Virus record (IMG/VR): IMGVR_UViG_3300034196_000088
Location: 1-43,440 of that record
Strand: one strand, 5' to 3'
DNA from: a virus
DNA: 43,440 nucleotides
Made by a program: the position numbers and the translations under genes. Under the pieces are notes generated by a model, which had not been told where the DNA came from, did not search any database, and saw only the letters and a program-made list of their open reading frames with translations. Below are positions 28,154-36,800 of this stretch, piece by piece. The number at the start of each line of letters is the position of its first letter. Within the stretch, counting starts at the first letter, position 1.

Positions 28154-28190
28154 GCGCCGCCCCGATCCTCACTGAGGATCGGGGCGGCGC
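28154..28190 (+). terminator. 17-bp perfect terminator between convergent modules
   Basis: GCGCCGCCCCGATCCTC pairs exactly with 28174-28190 around ACT, followed by TCTTTGATT on the plus strand. It separates the rightward cassette from the leftward structural operon. Confidence 0.85.
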
Positions 28191-28207
28191 TCTTTGATTC
28201 TCGGCGG

Positions 28208-28591
28208 TCAGCCCAGCCGATACACCGCCTGGCGCACGGTGATCCCCGTGCTGCCCAGATACGAGTCGATGTAGGCCAGGTAGCTGGTGATCAGGTCGAT
28301 CCCCATCAGCACCGCCTCCCTGGTCATCCCCGTGTTGCCCACGAGCGCGCCGGGCTCGGCGGCCCGCGCCGCTGAGGCCACCTGCGGGTTAGCATCGAGC
28401 AGATCCTGCACCTCGGTCACCTGGCGGATCAGCGCCTGCGCCGAGGCGCGCACCGCGCCGCGCAGCGCCTCGAACTCCTGGATCGCCGTGGTTGTCTCTG
28501 CCATGCGCGCCTCGCTTTCGGTGTTAAAAAAGTGCTTCGTCACGCCGTCGAACCAGATCCAGCGGCCGTCGGCTGATTGGTAGATGCTCAC
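28208..28591 (-). CDS. Tail-appendage-associated protein, unknown
   Basis: The 127-residue product is the last gene of the structural operon. It begins MSIYQSADGRWIWFDGVTKH, then has a helical centre (ALIRQVTEVQDLLDANPQVA) and ends with two helices (GIDLITSYLAYIDSYLG). It is coupled by ATGA to the fibre gene, suggesting a fibre chaperone or tail-tip component; no family was recognised. Confidence 0.6.
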   Translation of the reverse strand: MSIYQSADGRWIWFDGVTKHFFNTESEARMAETTTAIQEFEALRGAVRASAQALIRQVTEVQDLLDANPQVASAARAAEPGALVGNTGMTREAVLMGIDLITSYLAYIDSYLGSTGITVRQAVYRLG

Positions 28592-29490
28592 GGCTGGATC
28601 GCGATCTGGACTGCGGCGCCCGTATTAAATTTGACCATGAGCCTGGTCTTCCCTGCGCCGTTGTCTTCCACGTACAGCCGCGCCGTGTTCGCTGCGCCCG
28701 CTGCCGGCGCGGACATCTCACTGATCTCGACGAAGCCGGCGCCGAGCCGAGAGTTGCCGCCGTCTGAGTAGATCTGCCAGTTCGCGCCGCCCGCCGTCTG
28801 CTGCTCCAGATAGAGCCCGGCGGCCGTCGCGATCGTGCCGCCGCCGCTGTTGACGATGGCGTTGATTAAAAATCCCGCCATCCGCGTGACGATGCCCGCC
28901 GCGAGGTTGCGCACGTCGAGCCGGCCGCCCTGGACGCGCGCCGTGGTGCCCGTATTGGTGTTGAACACGGACAGAACGATGCCGCTCTGTCCCTTGGCCT
29001 CCGACGACGATGCAGATCCCCGGTAGCGATTTATCGCGAACAGCGATCCTGTCTGCGCCGCCGTATCGCTGCTGTTTGTCGTGTCCACCTCGATGATGGC
29101 GCCGGCCTCCAGTGTCGCCGGGCTCGCCGGCGCCCGGTAGGCGTAGAGCGCGGCGTAGCTCAGCGCCGCCGCCCCGATCCCCTGGCCCACGCTGAACTGG
29201 TTCGCCACGTTGAGCAGCGGCACGTTGCTCGACAGCCGCGCGTCGTCGAGCGTGCCGATCCAGGAGCGCACGCCGGCGGTTGTGGAGCTCAGCACGTAGC
29301 CGTTGCTGGCGGGGTTGCCCAGCGCCGGCTCTACGTTGTCCAGGTCGACGACCCCCGGCGACCCGTTGGAGGCCGGCGCCACCTGCGTGCCAGGGAGCTG
29401 ATCGATGATGCAGGAGGCCGGCACGCGGTAGTTGGCTAGCCGCGCCTCATCGGCGCGCTTGATCGCGGCGCTGAATCGCTTGTTGCTCAT
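28588..29490 (-). CDS. Tail fibre / receptor-binding protein candidate
   Basis: 300 residues, start ATG 29490 (ATGA overlap with the hub gene). A short helical attachment part (MSNKRFSAAIKRADEARLAN) is followed by a long beta-rich, Asn/Ser/Thr/Gly-rich shaft (PLLNVANQFSVGQGIGAA, IIEVDTTNSSDTAAQTGSL). The C-terminal strand pair LYVEDNGAGKTRLMVKFNTG and AVQIAIQP is typical of phage tail-spike and fibre ends. It probably sets host recognition. Confidence 0.7.
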   Translation of the reverse strand: MSNKRFSAAIKRADEARLANYRVPASCIIDQLPGTQVAPASNGSPGVVDLDNVEPALGNPASNGYVLSSTTAGVRSWIGTLDDARLSSNVPLLNVANQFSVGQGIGAAALSYAALYAYRAPASPATLEAGAIIEVDTTNSSDTAAQTGSLFAINRYRGSASSSEAKGQSGIVLSVFNTNTGTTARVQGGRLDVRNLAAGIVTRMAGFLINAIVNSGGGTIATAAGLYLEQQTAGGANWQIYSDGGNSRLGAGFVEISEMSAPAAGAANTARLYVEDNGAGKTRLMVKFNTGAAVQIAIQP

Positions 29491-32400
29491 GAGGCCACCA
29501 CCTCCACCCAGTCGGCCAGCGTGACGCCGGGGGGCGTGCCGGTCGTCTGCCATGCGCCGTCACCGACGCGATAGGCGATCATGGCCGCCACGGTGCTCAG
29601 CGCCGCCACGGCGGTATTCGTCGCCGAGTCCGCGGCCACGGCGGCGACGCCAGAGCCAGGAAGCGCCACCACCGACGCCGACGGCGTGCCGCTGAGGCCG
29701 GCCACCTCGGTGACGCCCGCCGCGCCGCCCACATAGGCGGCGTCGCCCACGATGCCCACGCCGCGCCCGCCGAGGGCCGAGGCCAGCAGCGCCGGGGCGC
29801 TGGCGGCGCGGTAGTCGGCGACGCAGTAGAGGTCGGCGCCGACGAAGCCGACGATCGTGCGCGTCCCCGGCGCCCGGGCGATCCACGTCCACTCGGCGGG
29901 CGCCGCGCTGCCGAGCACGAGCGACCCGTCAGCGCGCACGCAGTCCACAGCGCGGGCCGACGTGCCGCCGCTGTAGGTCGTGGTCACCAGGTCGTTATCC
30001 GTGCCGGCGCAGCTGTAGTAGTGGTTGCGGGTGGCGCTGATCAGCGTGGCCGCGCCGCTCGGGCTGTCGGCCGAGAGCCGCCAGAGGTACGAGCCCGCGT
30101 CGGGCGACGTCTGCCCGATGACCACGAAGGCCCCGCCGGTCGTCGCGCCCCAGATCGGCGCGATGTCGGGGTGCTGGCCGGCGGGGAAGCCGCCGAGGGT
30201 GACGCTGACCCACGTCGCCCCGCCGTCGGTGGACACGTAGAGCGGCGACGCGCTGCCGTCGTCGCTCTTGACCACGCCGCCCACGACGCTGTGACGCCCG
30301 ATGCTGATCGTATTCCCGGCCAGCAGCAGATGCTGGGGGTTGGCCGGCGATACCAGCAGGAAGCGCCAGTACCAGGCGGCGTGGGGCGGCGTGATCTTGG
30401 ACCAGGCCCCGGCGGCGTTGCGCCAGATGCCGTCGCCCGCGCCGCTCACGCCGGAGCTGAGCACGTAGAGGATGGCGTTGTGCAGCCCCGTGGTGCCCAG
30501 CCCAACGCGGTGCGCCTGCTGCCCAGCGGCGGGTCGGTAGAAGAGTCCGAGGCTATCACTCAGCGGCCAGTACTTCTTGACATCGCCCTGCGCCGCGCCG
30601 AACGTGGCCAGGTAGACGATGGGATCATCGGGGTCGCCGAGGGCGTGCATCGCCGTCTCGCCGGCCGCCAGCGACCCGCCGTTGGCCACGGCGATCCCCG
30701 TGGTCGAGTCCACCGTCCACCCCCGGCCCTGCGCGTCCCATGCCCAGACGGTCAGCTCATCGGCGGCCAGCGCCAGCGCCCGGATCTCAGTGACCGCCGG
30801 CGATACCACGGGGAATGTCGCCGTGATCGGCCCCTCGATACGCTGGAGCGGGGAGCCGATGAATGAGCCGGTGTAGCAGACCCAGGTTGTGGCCCCAGAC
30901 TGCCCGCGTGCCATCTGGCGCGCCGTCGCCCCCGCCGGGCCAGCGTAGAGCACATCCGTGCCGTGGTAGACGTTGGCCCCGGCCAGGCAGAACACCGAGT
31001 CGATCACGGCGGGGTCTTCGAGCACGCCGATCACGCTGGCCGGCAGCGTGGCCCACGCCGCGAACGTCGCCCCGCCATCAATCGAGCGCTCTAGCGCCGT
31101 GCCCACGGCGGCCCAGACGCGCAGCGGGAGGCCCTCAGTCACGCTGAGCGCGGTGATCGTGCCGGCGAATGAGTTGATCGGCGTGGAGGCCGTGGCCAGC
31201 GCGTCCGAGGTGCCCCGCAGATAGCTGCTCCCTGCCCCATTCGTCGCCAGCAGCTGCGGCCCGCCGATCTCAGGCACCAGCGTACAGTCGCCCGTCGCCT
31301 CCACGCCCCACGTCGCCCCGCCGTCGGAGGTCACCGCCCACGCCGAGCCGAGGGCCACGCTGATCACGCGCTTGTTGACCGCCGTGGTCGCATCGCCGGC
31401 CAGCGTGACATCCTGGGTGATGCTGCCAGTTTTGCTGCTGGTATCGGTGACCGTCAGGGTGATCGACGCCGTCGCCGTGGCCGCCGAGTAGATGAACATC
31501 GCCTTGGCGCCGGTTGCCGTGTCCGCCGTGCCGGCCAGGACGGCGGTCGACGTCGTCCAAGCCCACGCGACGATCTCACCGTCGCCGAGGCTGTGTGAGC
31601 CGCTGCCATCCAAGAAGACCTCGATCACCGATGTGCCGTTGAGCGTCTCAGCGACCAGGCGCCACGCGAACGATGCCTCAGGCGGGGGGAGCGTCGTGTA
31701 GCCCTGATCGCCCGTGCCGCCGTCGAGAGTCAGCGACTGGGCGAAGTCGCCCTTCTGCAAGTCCATGCTGCTCGACAAGCTATAGATAAAGAAGCTCTTG
31801 GGGGAGCCGTAGCCGATGGGGGCGCACTCGATACCGAGGGTCATGCCGACGGCGATCCGGGGATCGGCCTTCAGCCGGCCGACGCGGATCACGTTGGGCT
31901 GGCGGCTCCAGAGCTTCAGCAGCCGCTTGGCCACGCCGGTCACTGAGGCGTTTCCTGCCTCCGACTCGTTGACGAACTCAATCAGGGCGCTGGAATACTC
32001 TAGGCTGCGATCTGCATCGCCCGTCTGCCACTCATCGTGGATCTGCGCGCCCTGGACTCCCGTGTTCGCGCCTTTGACGACCACCCGGTTTTTGACCTGG
32101 CTGGCGTCGCGCTCCCTGTCGGGCGCCCCGGTCAACAGGAAGTCTTCGCCCCAGCGTAGCGTGCGGAACGGCGAGTCCGAGGGCCGGCGCTCAAGCAGCG
32201 TGGCTTTGACCGTGCCGTCGGCGGTGGCGTAGAGCCAGTAGCCGAGGACGGCGGCGATCTCCTGGCAGGCAGCCAGCGGCGTGGTATTGCTAAATGAGAC
32301 CGGGGTCAGCTGGCCCAGCTTCCACTCCGACCCGCCCCATGCGCTGCCCGACGCGGCCAGCGCTGGGATGCTCAGGCGGGTCAGTCCGGCCGCGCCGAGG

Positions 32401-32780
32401 AACTGCGTGATCGCGGCGCTCGCGGCCACATCGTTGAGCGGCGACGCGGCCAGATCGCTGCGCCGAATGCCAGCGAGCCAGAGCGGGTCAGCCACCTGCA
32501 GGCGCCACTGGTTTGGGTAGCTCTTCTGGAGGATCTTGGTCACGACGCCGCTGAACCCGCTGACTTCGTGGCCGTCATAGCCCCAGGTCCAACTCACCCG
32601 CGTCTCGCCCTCCACGATCGTCACCGGCGGATTACGCCCGACGACCTCACCGCTACTGGCACCTTGCCCATACGATTGCTCACGGCTAAGGCTGAGCACG
32701 TCGGCCCAGCGCGCCCCGTTGAGGCGCACCGTGGCCGTGGGCTTGCGCGATGTGGCGGCGATGCGGTCTGCGAGTGACAT
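29487..32780 (-). CDS. Tail hub protein fused to PKD-like and Asp-box propeller domains
   Basis: 1097 residues. Residues ~1-370 look like a tail-hub / late control D-type protein (WADVLSLSREQSYGQG, VTIVEGETRVSWTWGYDGHE, LLERRPSDSPFRTLRWGEDF). Residues ~375-470 form a PKD/Ig-like domain (EVFLDGSGSHSLGDGEIVAW, ITLTVTDTSS). The remaining ~600 residues show Asp-box (BNR) repeats (TSDGGATWG, SIDGGATFAAW, STDGGATWVSV) and many short beta blades, as in sialidase-like propellers. The hub threads the DNA, and the propeller may bind or process surface sugars. No complete catalytic set can be read. Confidence 0.7.
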   Translation of the reverse strand: MSLADRIAATSRKPTATVRLNGARWADVLSLSREQSYGQGASSGEVVGRNPPVTIVEGETRVSWTWGYDGHEVSGFSGVVTKILQKSYPNQWRLQVADPLWLAGIRRSDLAASPLNDVAASAAITQFLGAAGLTRLSIPALAASGSAWGGSEWKLGQLTPVSFSNTTPLAACQEIAAVLGYWLYATADGTVKATLLERRPSDSPFRTLRWGEDFLLTGAPDRERDASQVKNRVVVKGANTGVQGAQIHDEWQTGDADRSLEYSSALIEFVNESEAGNASVTGVAKRLLKLWSRQPNVIRVGRLKADPRIAVGMTLGIECAPIGYGSPKSFFIYSLSSSMDLQKGDFAQSLTLDGGTGDQGYTTLPPPEASFAWRLVAETLNGTSVIEVFLDGSGSHSLGDGEIVAWAWTTSTAVLAGTADTATGAKAMFIYSAATATASITLTVTDTSSKTGSITQDVTLAGDATTAVNKRVISVALGSAWAVTSDGGATWGVEATGDCTLVPEIGGPQLLATNGAGSSYLRGTSDALATASTPINSFAGTITALSVTEGLPLRVWAAVGTALERSIDGGATFAAWATLPASVIGVLEDPAVIDSVFCLAGANVYHGTDVLYAGPAGATARQMARGQSGATTWVCYTGSFIGSPLQRIEGPITATFPVVSPAVTEIRALALAADELTVWAWDAQGRGWTVDSTTGIAVANGGSLAAGETAMHALGDPDDPIVYLATFGAAQGDVKKYWPLSDSLGLFYRPAAGQQAHRVGLGTTGLHNAILYVLSSGVSGAGDGIWRNAAGAWSKITPPHAAWYWRFLLVSPANPQHLLLAGNTISIGRHSVVGGVVKSDDGSASPLYVSTDGGATWVSVTLGGFPAGQHPDIAPIWGATTGGAFVVIGQTSPDAGSYLWRLSADSPSGAATLISATRNHYYSCAGTDNDLVTTTYSGGTSARAVDCVRADGSLVLGSAAPAEWTWIARAPGTRTIVGFVGADLYCVADYRAASAPALLASALGGRGVGIVGDAAYVGGAAGVTEVAGLSGTPSASVVALPGSGVAAVAADSATNTAVAALSTVAAMIAYRVGDGAWQTTGTPPGVTLADWVEVVAS

Positions 32781-32782
32781 CG

Positions 32783-33262
32783 TTACTCAACCCACCCAAG
32801 CTCGCGCGCCGTGTTCTCAAGCACCGCGTAGAGCGTCGGGTCTTGCTCAAACCGGCGGCGATTCACATCCAGGCTCTGGCGCATGCCGCCTTCCTTCGTG
32901 CGCTCCCCTGCCGCCTTCCAGTCGCACAGCATCTCGATCAGGCTGAGCAGGCTCATGCCCGCGATGCCGTGATCGTGATGCTCGGGATGGTGGTCATTGG
33001 CCGCGTAATGATGCGTGATCACCGGGCGGGACTCGGCCATGACGGCGCGGTATTCGTCGGTACCGTAGCGCGCATCGGCCAGGCGTAGCTGAAGCGAGGC
33101 ATAGCCGCTGCGCTCGGGCTCTTGCAGCTTGCTCTCATCGTGGTGCGCCGCCCGGATGGTGAGGTTTGAGATCGCCTCACCCATCCGGGCCTGAACCTTG
33201 GCGATGTGATCGAGGCTGTCCAGTCGCGTGCGCTCGATATCCTCGGGAGTTGCAGCAGACAT
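32783..33262 (-). CDS. DUF5662-like His-rich protein
   Basis: 159 residues from MSAATPEDIERTRLDSLDHI. Motifs AAHHDESKLQEPE, VITHHYAANDHHPEHHDHG and SLLSLIEMLCDWKAAGERTK match what I recall of the phage DUF5662 family. The clustered His and Asp suggest a metal-binding, HD-phosphohydrolase-like fold, although the reaction is unknown. It is unusual among structural genes, sitting between a minor tail protein and the hub. It may be a moron. Confidence 0.65.
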   Translation of the reverse strand: MSAATPEDIERTRLDSLDHIAKVQARMGEAISNLTIRAAHHDESKLQEPERSGYASLQLRLADARYGTDEYRAVMAESRPVITHHYAANDHHPEHHDHGIAGMSLLSLIEMLCDWKAAGERTKEGGMRQSLDVNRRRFEQDPTLYAVLENTARELGWVE

Positions 33263-33268
33263 AGCACC

Positions 33269-33622
33269 TCAGCTCAGTAGCTCAAACGTGAGATCGGCCT
33301 CATACGTCCCCGACCCATCGTGCGTGATCGGCGTGGCCTTCTTGAGCAGCGCTTGGTACGACGCGCCGCCGATGGTTTCCAGCGTGCCCGACGTGTAGCG
33401 CAGCGCGCAGAGCGCATCTCTGGCCGCTTGCGTCTCACAGCCGGCGCGGAAGCTCCACGGCTCGTGAACCACGGCGCCGAGATCCACGTAGCGGCGCGGC
33501 ACGGCGGACACGTCCCCGGCGATCACGTCGGTGGTGGTCTGGAGTTCGGCGGGCCACTCGCGCGCCTGCCCGTTCGGCTCCATGCGGTAGAAGTCGGCGC
33601 CACGGAATGACCAGGTGATCAC
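33269..33622 (-). CDS. Minor tail protein, distal-tail position
   Basis: 117 residues, beginning MITWSFRGADFYRMEPNGQA, with VSAVPRRYVDLGAVVHEPWS and GTYEADLTFELLS at the end. It looks beta-rich. Position directly after the tape measure (ATGA overlap) is where distal-tail or minor tail proteins lie. The family is not proven from sequence. Confidence 0.6.
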   Translation of the reverse strand: MITWSFRGADFYRMEPNGQAREWPAELQTTTDVIAGDVSAVPRRYVDLGAVVHEPWSFRAGCETQAARDALCALRYTSGTLETIGGASYQALLKKATPITHDGSGTYEADLTFELLS

Positions 33623-36183
33623 GGTGTGGGCCCTCCGACGCCGGCGCCCTGGCCCCCGCCGGGGGGCGACGTGACCAGGATGGTGGCGATCTCGCCCGCC
33701 AGGAACTCATCGATCCGCGTCTCAATCGCCGGGTAGACCACGTTGGCCAGCGTCTGGCCGTCGGCTACCAGGGAGATCGGCGCGAACTCGATGCGCAGCA
33801 TGCCGCCGCTGGGCCGCTGCCCCGCCGAGGATGCCAGCGCCGCCTCGGCCTGGGCCTGCCGGGCCGCCCCCGCGCCCGCCGCCGCCGCCGCCGCGCCGGC
33901 GTCGCCAGAGAGCGCGACGCCGCCGATCATGCGCTTCCGCTCACGATCATCGGCCTTGAGCCCGGCCTGCTGCTGCGCGTCGGCGATGCTCTGCGCGGCC
34001 TGCTCGGTCTCGCGCTGGCGGCCGCGGGCGTTATCCTCGGCGGCCCGCTTCTGATCGAGCCTAAACTTTTCTTCGAGGAGCTGGGCCTCCTTAATCTGGC
34101 CGTTCGCAAGCAGGCGCTGGCGCTCTAGCTGGTAGTCCTCGGTCTTACGGCTGCTGCTGAGCGTGTAGTCCTCTTCGAGCCGCCGCAGCTTATCGTGGTG
34201 ATCCTGGGTCATGGTCTCGATGCGCCGCATGGCGTCGCGCTGGGCCACGGCCTCGGCGTTGGCCGCGCCGGCCACCTTCGTGGCGGCCTTGTCGGCGCTG
34301 GTTCCCGACTTCGTGCGCTCAGAGGCCAGGGCCTGCTCGGCCTGCTTGATCTTGGTCTGCTGGTCGATATAGGCCGCAGAGCCGCGCGTGAGGTGGGTCA
34401 GCTCGGCGCGCAGCCGGGCGACGCGGGCGGCGCTGGACTCGGTGGCCTCCGTGTAGCGCAGCTGGGCGGCCGCCATGGCGTCGGTCTTCTCCTTGGCGTT
34501 CTTCGTGAGATCGCCGAGGTTGCCCAGCAGGCCCCCGCCGCCCTTCGCGCCCTCGAGCGCCGCCTTCTCGCGCAGCGCGCCGATGATCGCCAGGAGGGCG
34601 GGGTACTGCTTCTCGCCATAGACGGCGGCAAGCTGGGCGGCGGCCCAGCTTGCCGCGTCGCTGCCGGCGGCGGCGCTGCGCACGGCGGCGGCAAGCTCAT
34701 CATTTTTGAGCTTCAGCACGTCGGTCTGGGCGCTGGCCGCCATCTTCGTGATCGCGTCGGCCTGCGATGCGGCGTTGGCTGCGGCGGTGGCGTCAGCTGC
34801 GGCGCGGGCGGCGTTGGCCTCGGCCTGGTAGCTGTTGGCGACTGTGGCCGAGCTGGCCCCGTCCTGCTCTGCGGCTGCGGCGTGGTCAAGCGCCGCGCGG
34901 GTTGCGGCATACTGCGCCGCGCTCAGCTCGAAGAAGCCCTGCCCCCATGGCATGCTCTCATTGGCGACGCGCAGCCGGGCGATGTAGTCCTCGTAGTCCT
35001 TCGCGCCCTGGACAAGCTCATTGGCCTGTGTCTCGCGCGTCGTCTTCGTCTGCCCGTTGCCCGCCTTATCCATGGCCGTGGTCGACGAATCAACCACGTT
35101 CAGCACCATCGTGAGCCCGCGCGCCGCCGGGGTGAAGCCCTTGGCGATCAGATCGCCGATCTTCAGCTTCAGCGAGTCAACCTTCGCCCCGGCCTCGTTG
35201 TAGGCCACGGCCTGGTCAGTGAGCCGCGCCGTCAGCGTCTCGCTGGTCACTCCCTGCTCAGCGAGCAGCCTCGTCAGGCCCGAGAGCCGATCCTGCGCAC
35301 TCACGCCCTCGGCGGCCAAGGCGGCGATGGCTCCCTTGTTGAGATTGAACTGGTCAGCCAGAGACAGCGCCGCCTCTGCGCCCTTGCCGCTGAGGAACTC
35401 GCCGAGGCCGAAGAAGGCGTCGCCCGCCGACTTGCCGGGTGCCTTGGCCAGCAGCAGCTGTGTCACGCCGTTGAGCTGCCCCAGGCTCGCGCCGGTCTGG
35501 TTGGCCAGGGCCAGCACGCCCGTGAGCGGGGCGTAGTTCTCGGCCAGCGACCCGCCGAAGAGCCTCTGGTTCTGCGCCGCGATCTTTGTCAGCTCGTTAT
35601 AGCGCGCCTGCGAGCCGCTGAGCTGGCGCAGCACGGCCTCGGTCTGCCGCACGCCGACGCTGTACTGCCCCGCCGCGATGCCACCCTGTACCAGCGTGTT
35701 GACGCCGAGGCCGATCCCCGCCGCGCCGAGGATGCCCTGGATTCCCTTGACCCCCTCGGCCATCTGGCCGAAGGCGCTCTTGCCCTTGCTGGCCGAGGCG
35801 TTGGCCTTATCCTGCTGCTGGCTGAGGCGCAGGGCGGCGCTGGCGGCCTGGCTCTCGGCGCGCTCCACGTTGGCCAGCTGAATAGCCGTGCGCTGCTCCT
35901 CCGTGGCCAGGCGCTGCGCGGCTAGGGCGGCTTTGTTCTGCTCTGCGGCCAGCTTCGCCGATGCGACCGCCGCCTTGTCGATACCCGGCCCGCTGCCGAC
36001 GTTGATCGCGTTGGGCGCCATGCTCCTGGGCACCACCGTGGATGTGCCGCGCGGCTGCGATGCCTGCTGCGATGCCTGCGCAAGCTCCGCGTAGAGCCGC
36101 TTCGCCTCAAGGACGCTGGCGCGCAGGGGGGAGAGATCTAGTTCGTATGTCGCCTTCGCAGACCCTGCCGAGTAGTCAGCCAT
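33619..36183 (-). CDS. Tape measure protein
   Basis: 854 residues; sets tail length and lines the tail tube. The N-terminal half is coiled coil (RASVLEAKRLYAELAQASQQ, QRLATEEQRTAIQLANVERA). A hydrophobic Gly-rich segment typical of tape measures follows (GILGAAGIGLGVNTLVQGGI), then a long Ala-rich helical body and a second coiled-coil stretch (RRIETMTQDHHDKLRRLEED). Its start overlaps the frameshifted chaperone stop as TGATG. At roughly 1.5 angstrom per residue, the predicted tail is about 1200-1300 angstrom; this estimate is inference. Confidence 0.9.
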   Translation of the reverse strand: MADYSAGSAKATYELDLSPLRASVLEAKRLYAELAQASQQASQPRGTSTVVPRSMAPNAINVGSGPGIDKAAVASAKLAAEQNKAALAAQRLATEEQRTAIQLANVERAESQAASAALRLSQQQDKANASASKGKSAFGQMAEGVKGIQGILGAAGIGLGVNTLVQGGIAAGQYSVGVRQTEAVLRQLSGSQARYNELTKIAAQNQRLFGGSLAENYAPLTGVLALANQTGASLGQLNGVTQLLLAKAPGKSAGDAFFGLGEFLSGKGAEAALSLADQFNLNKGAIAALAAEGVSAQDRLSGLTRLLAEQGVTSETLTARLTDQAVAYNEAGAKVDSLKLKIGDLIAKGFTPAARGLTMVLNVVDSSTTAMDKAGNGQTKTTRETQANELVQGAKDYEDYIARLRVANESMPWGQGFFELSAAQYAATRAALDHAAAAEQDGASSATVANSYQAEANAARAAADATAAANAASQADAITKMAASAQTDVLKLKNDELAAAVRSAAAGSDAASWAAAQLAAVYGEKQYPALLAIIGALREKAALEGAKGGGGLLGNLGDLTKNAKEKTDAMAAAQLRYTEATESSAARVARLRAELTHLTRGSAAYIDQQTKIKQAEQALASERTKSGTSADKAATKVAGAANAEAVAQRDAMRRIETMTQDHHDKLRRLEEDYTLSSSRKTEDYQLERQRLLANGQIKEAQLLEEKFRLDQKRAAEDNARGRQRETEQAAQSIADAQQQAGLKADDRERKRMIGGVALSGDAGAAAAAAGAGAARQAQAEAALASSAGQRPSGGMLRIEFAPISLVADGQTLANVVYPAIETRIDEFLAGEIATILVTSPPGGGQGAGVGGPTP

Positions 36184-36366
36184 CAGCGCGCCTTCTTCTT
36201 GTCGGGTGGGTAGTGCGTGCCTGCCATCAGCACGGCCTGATCGAACACGTATGCGACAAGCGGATCGTCGAGTCCCACGCCGGCGATCTCATGCGGCGGG
36301 CGGTGGTACGTCGCCGCCTGGTGGTGGAGGTTGCGCAGCGCCGTCAGGCTGTGCGGGCGGGGGAGG
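36183..36366 (-). CDS. Tail assembly chaperone GT extension (+1 frameshift product)
   Basis: This is the second frame reached from the chaperone gene. From the C-run at 36359-36366 it encodes RPHSLTALRNLHHQAATYHR, then PPHEIAGVGLDDPLVAYVFD and QAVLMAGTHYPPDKKKAR, and its TGA overlaps the tape-measure ATG. P-P-H-E-I ... DDPLVAYVFDQAV resembles the T part of GT chaperones. No credible independent start precedes it, so I read it as a fusion made by +1 slippage at CCT-CCC-CCG, where a Pro codon CCC can re-pair one base on in CCCCC. Confidence 0.65.
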
Positions 36367-36798
36367 CGGGCCAGACGGCGTGAAACGTCGGGCACGAAAG
36401 TAGCTGTGGTAGATCCACTCCACCTCTGTGAGGCTGATATCCTCCTCCCCGATCTCGCCGGCCTCTCGGTTCGGCGTCTCCGGCGCAAGCACCAGGCGCG
36501 GCGACTCGATGAGTGCCGATGCCAGGGCGTACATGCCCCTGAACTTGTTGCGGATGCGCAGGAACTTCACCTCAGGCGGCAGGAGGTCGAAGATCGTCCC
36601 GTCCTCCTCCAGGAGGTTTAGCACATCGATCATCAGCTGCGATGGCACGCTGCCGACGGTGGCCAGCATCGCGTACAGTGTCGGCCTGCGCAGGCGCACG
36701 GCGATCCCCGTGGCCAGCACGAGCACGGCGTAGGGCGGGGGTAGCACGGCGGGCGGGGCGTCGGCGGGCGCATCGGCGGGCGGAGGAAGCGTTGCCAT
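36289..36798 (-). CDS. Tail assembly chaperone G
   Basis: 169 residues, between the major tail and tape-measure genes, which is the fixed place of this gene in siphophages. A Pro/Ala-rich lead is followed by a helical domain (RRPTLYAMLATVGSVPSQLM, IDVLNLLEEDGTIFDLLPPE, FRGMYALASALIE, DISLTEVEWIYHSYF) and a Pro-rich tail. The chaperone coats the tape measure before tail assembly. The Pro-rich tail contains the slippery run that leads to the GT fusion. Confidence 0.75.
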   Translation of the reverse strand: MATLPPPADAPADAPPAVLPPPYAVLVLATGIAVRLRRPTLYAMLATVGSVPSQLMIDVLNLLEEDGTIFDLLPPEVKFLRIRNKFRGMYALASALIESPRLVLAPETPNREAGEIGEEDISLTEVEWIYHSYFRARRFTPSGPPPPPAQPDGAAQPPPPGGDVPPPAA

Positions 36799-36800
36799 CG

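Noticed and set aside
30021-30866. Plus-strand frame of 281 residues opposite the hub gene
   Set aside because: Antisense shadow; the hub frame has recognisable Asp-box repeats.
34195-35925. Long plus-strand frame (576 residues) opposite the tape measure gene
   Set aside because: Composition is Gly/Leu/Arg-rich without domain motifs; it mirrors the GC-rich coding strand of the tape measure, whose frame is clearly real.
36183-36488. Independent 101-residue gene before the tape measure
   Set aside because: The N-terminal part is Arg-rich out-of-frame sequence of the chaperone gene without ribosome site; a frameshift extension explains it better.
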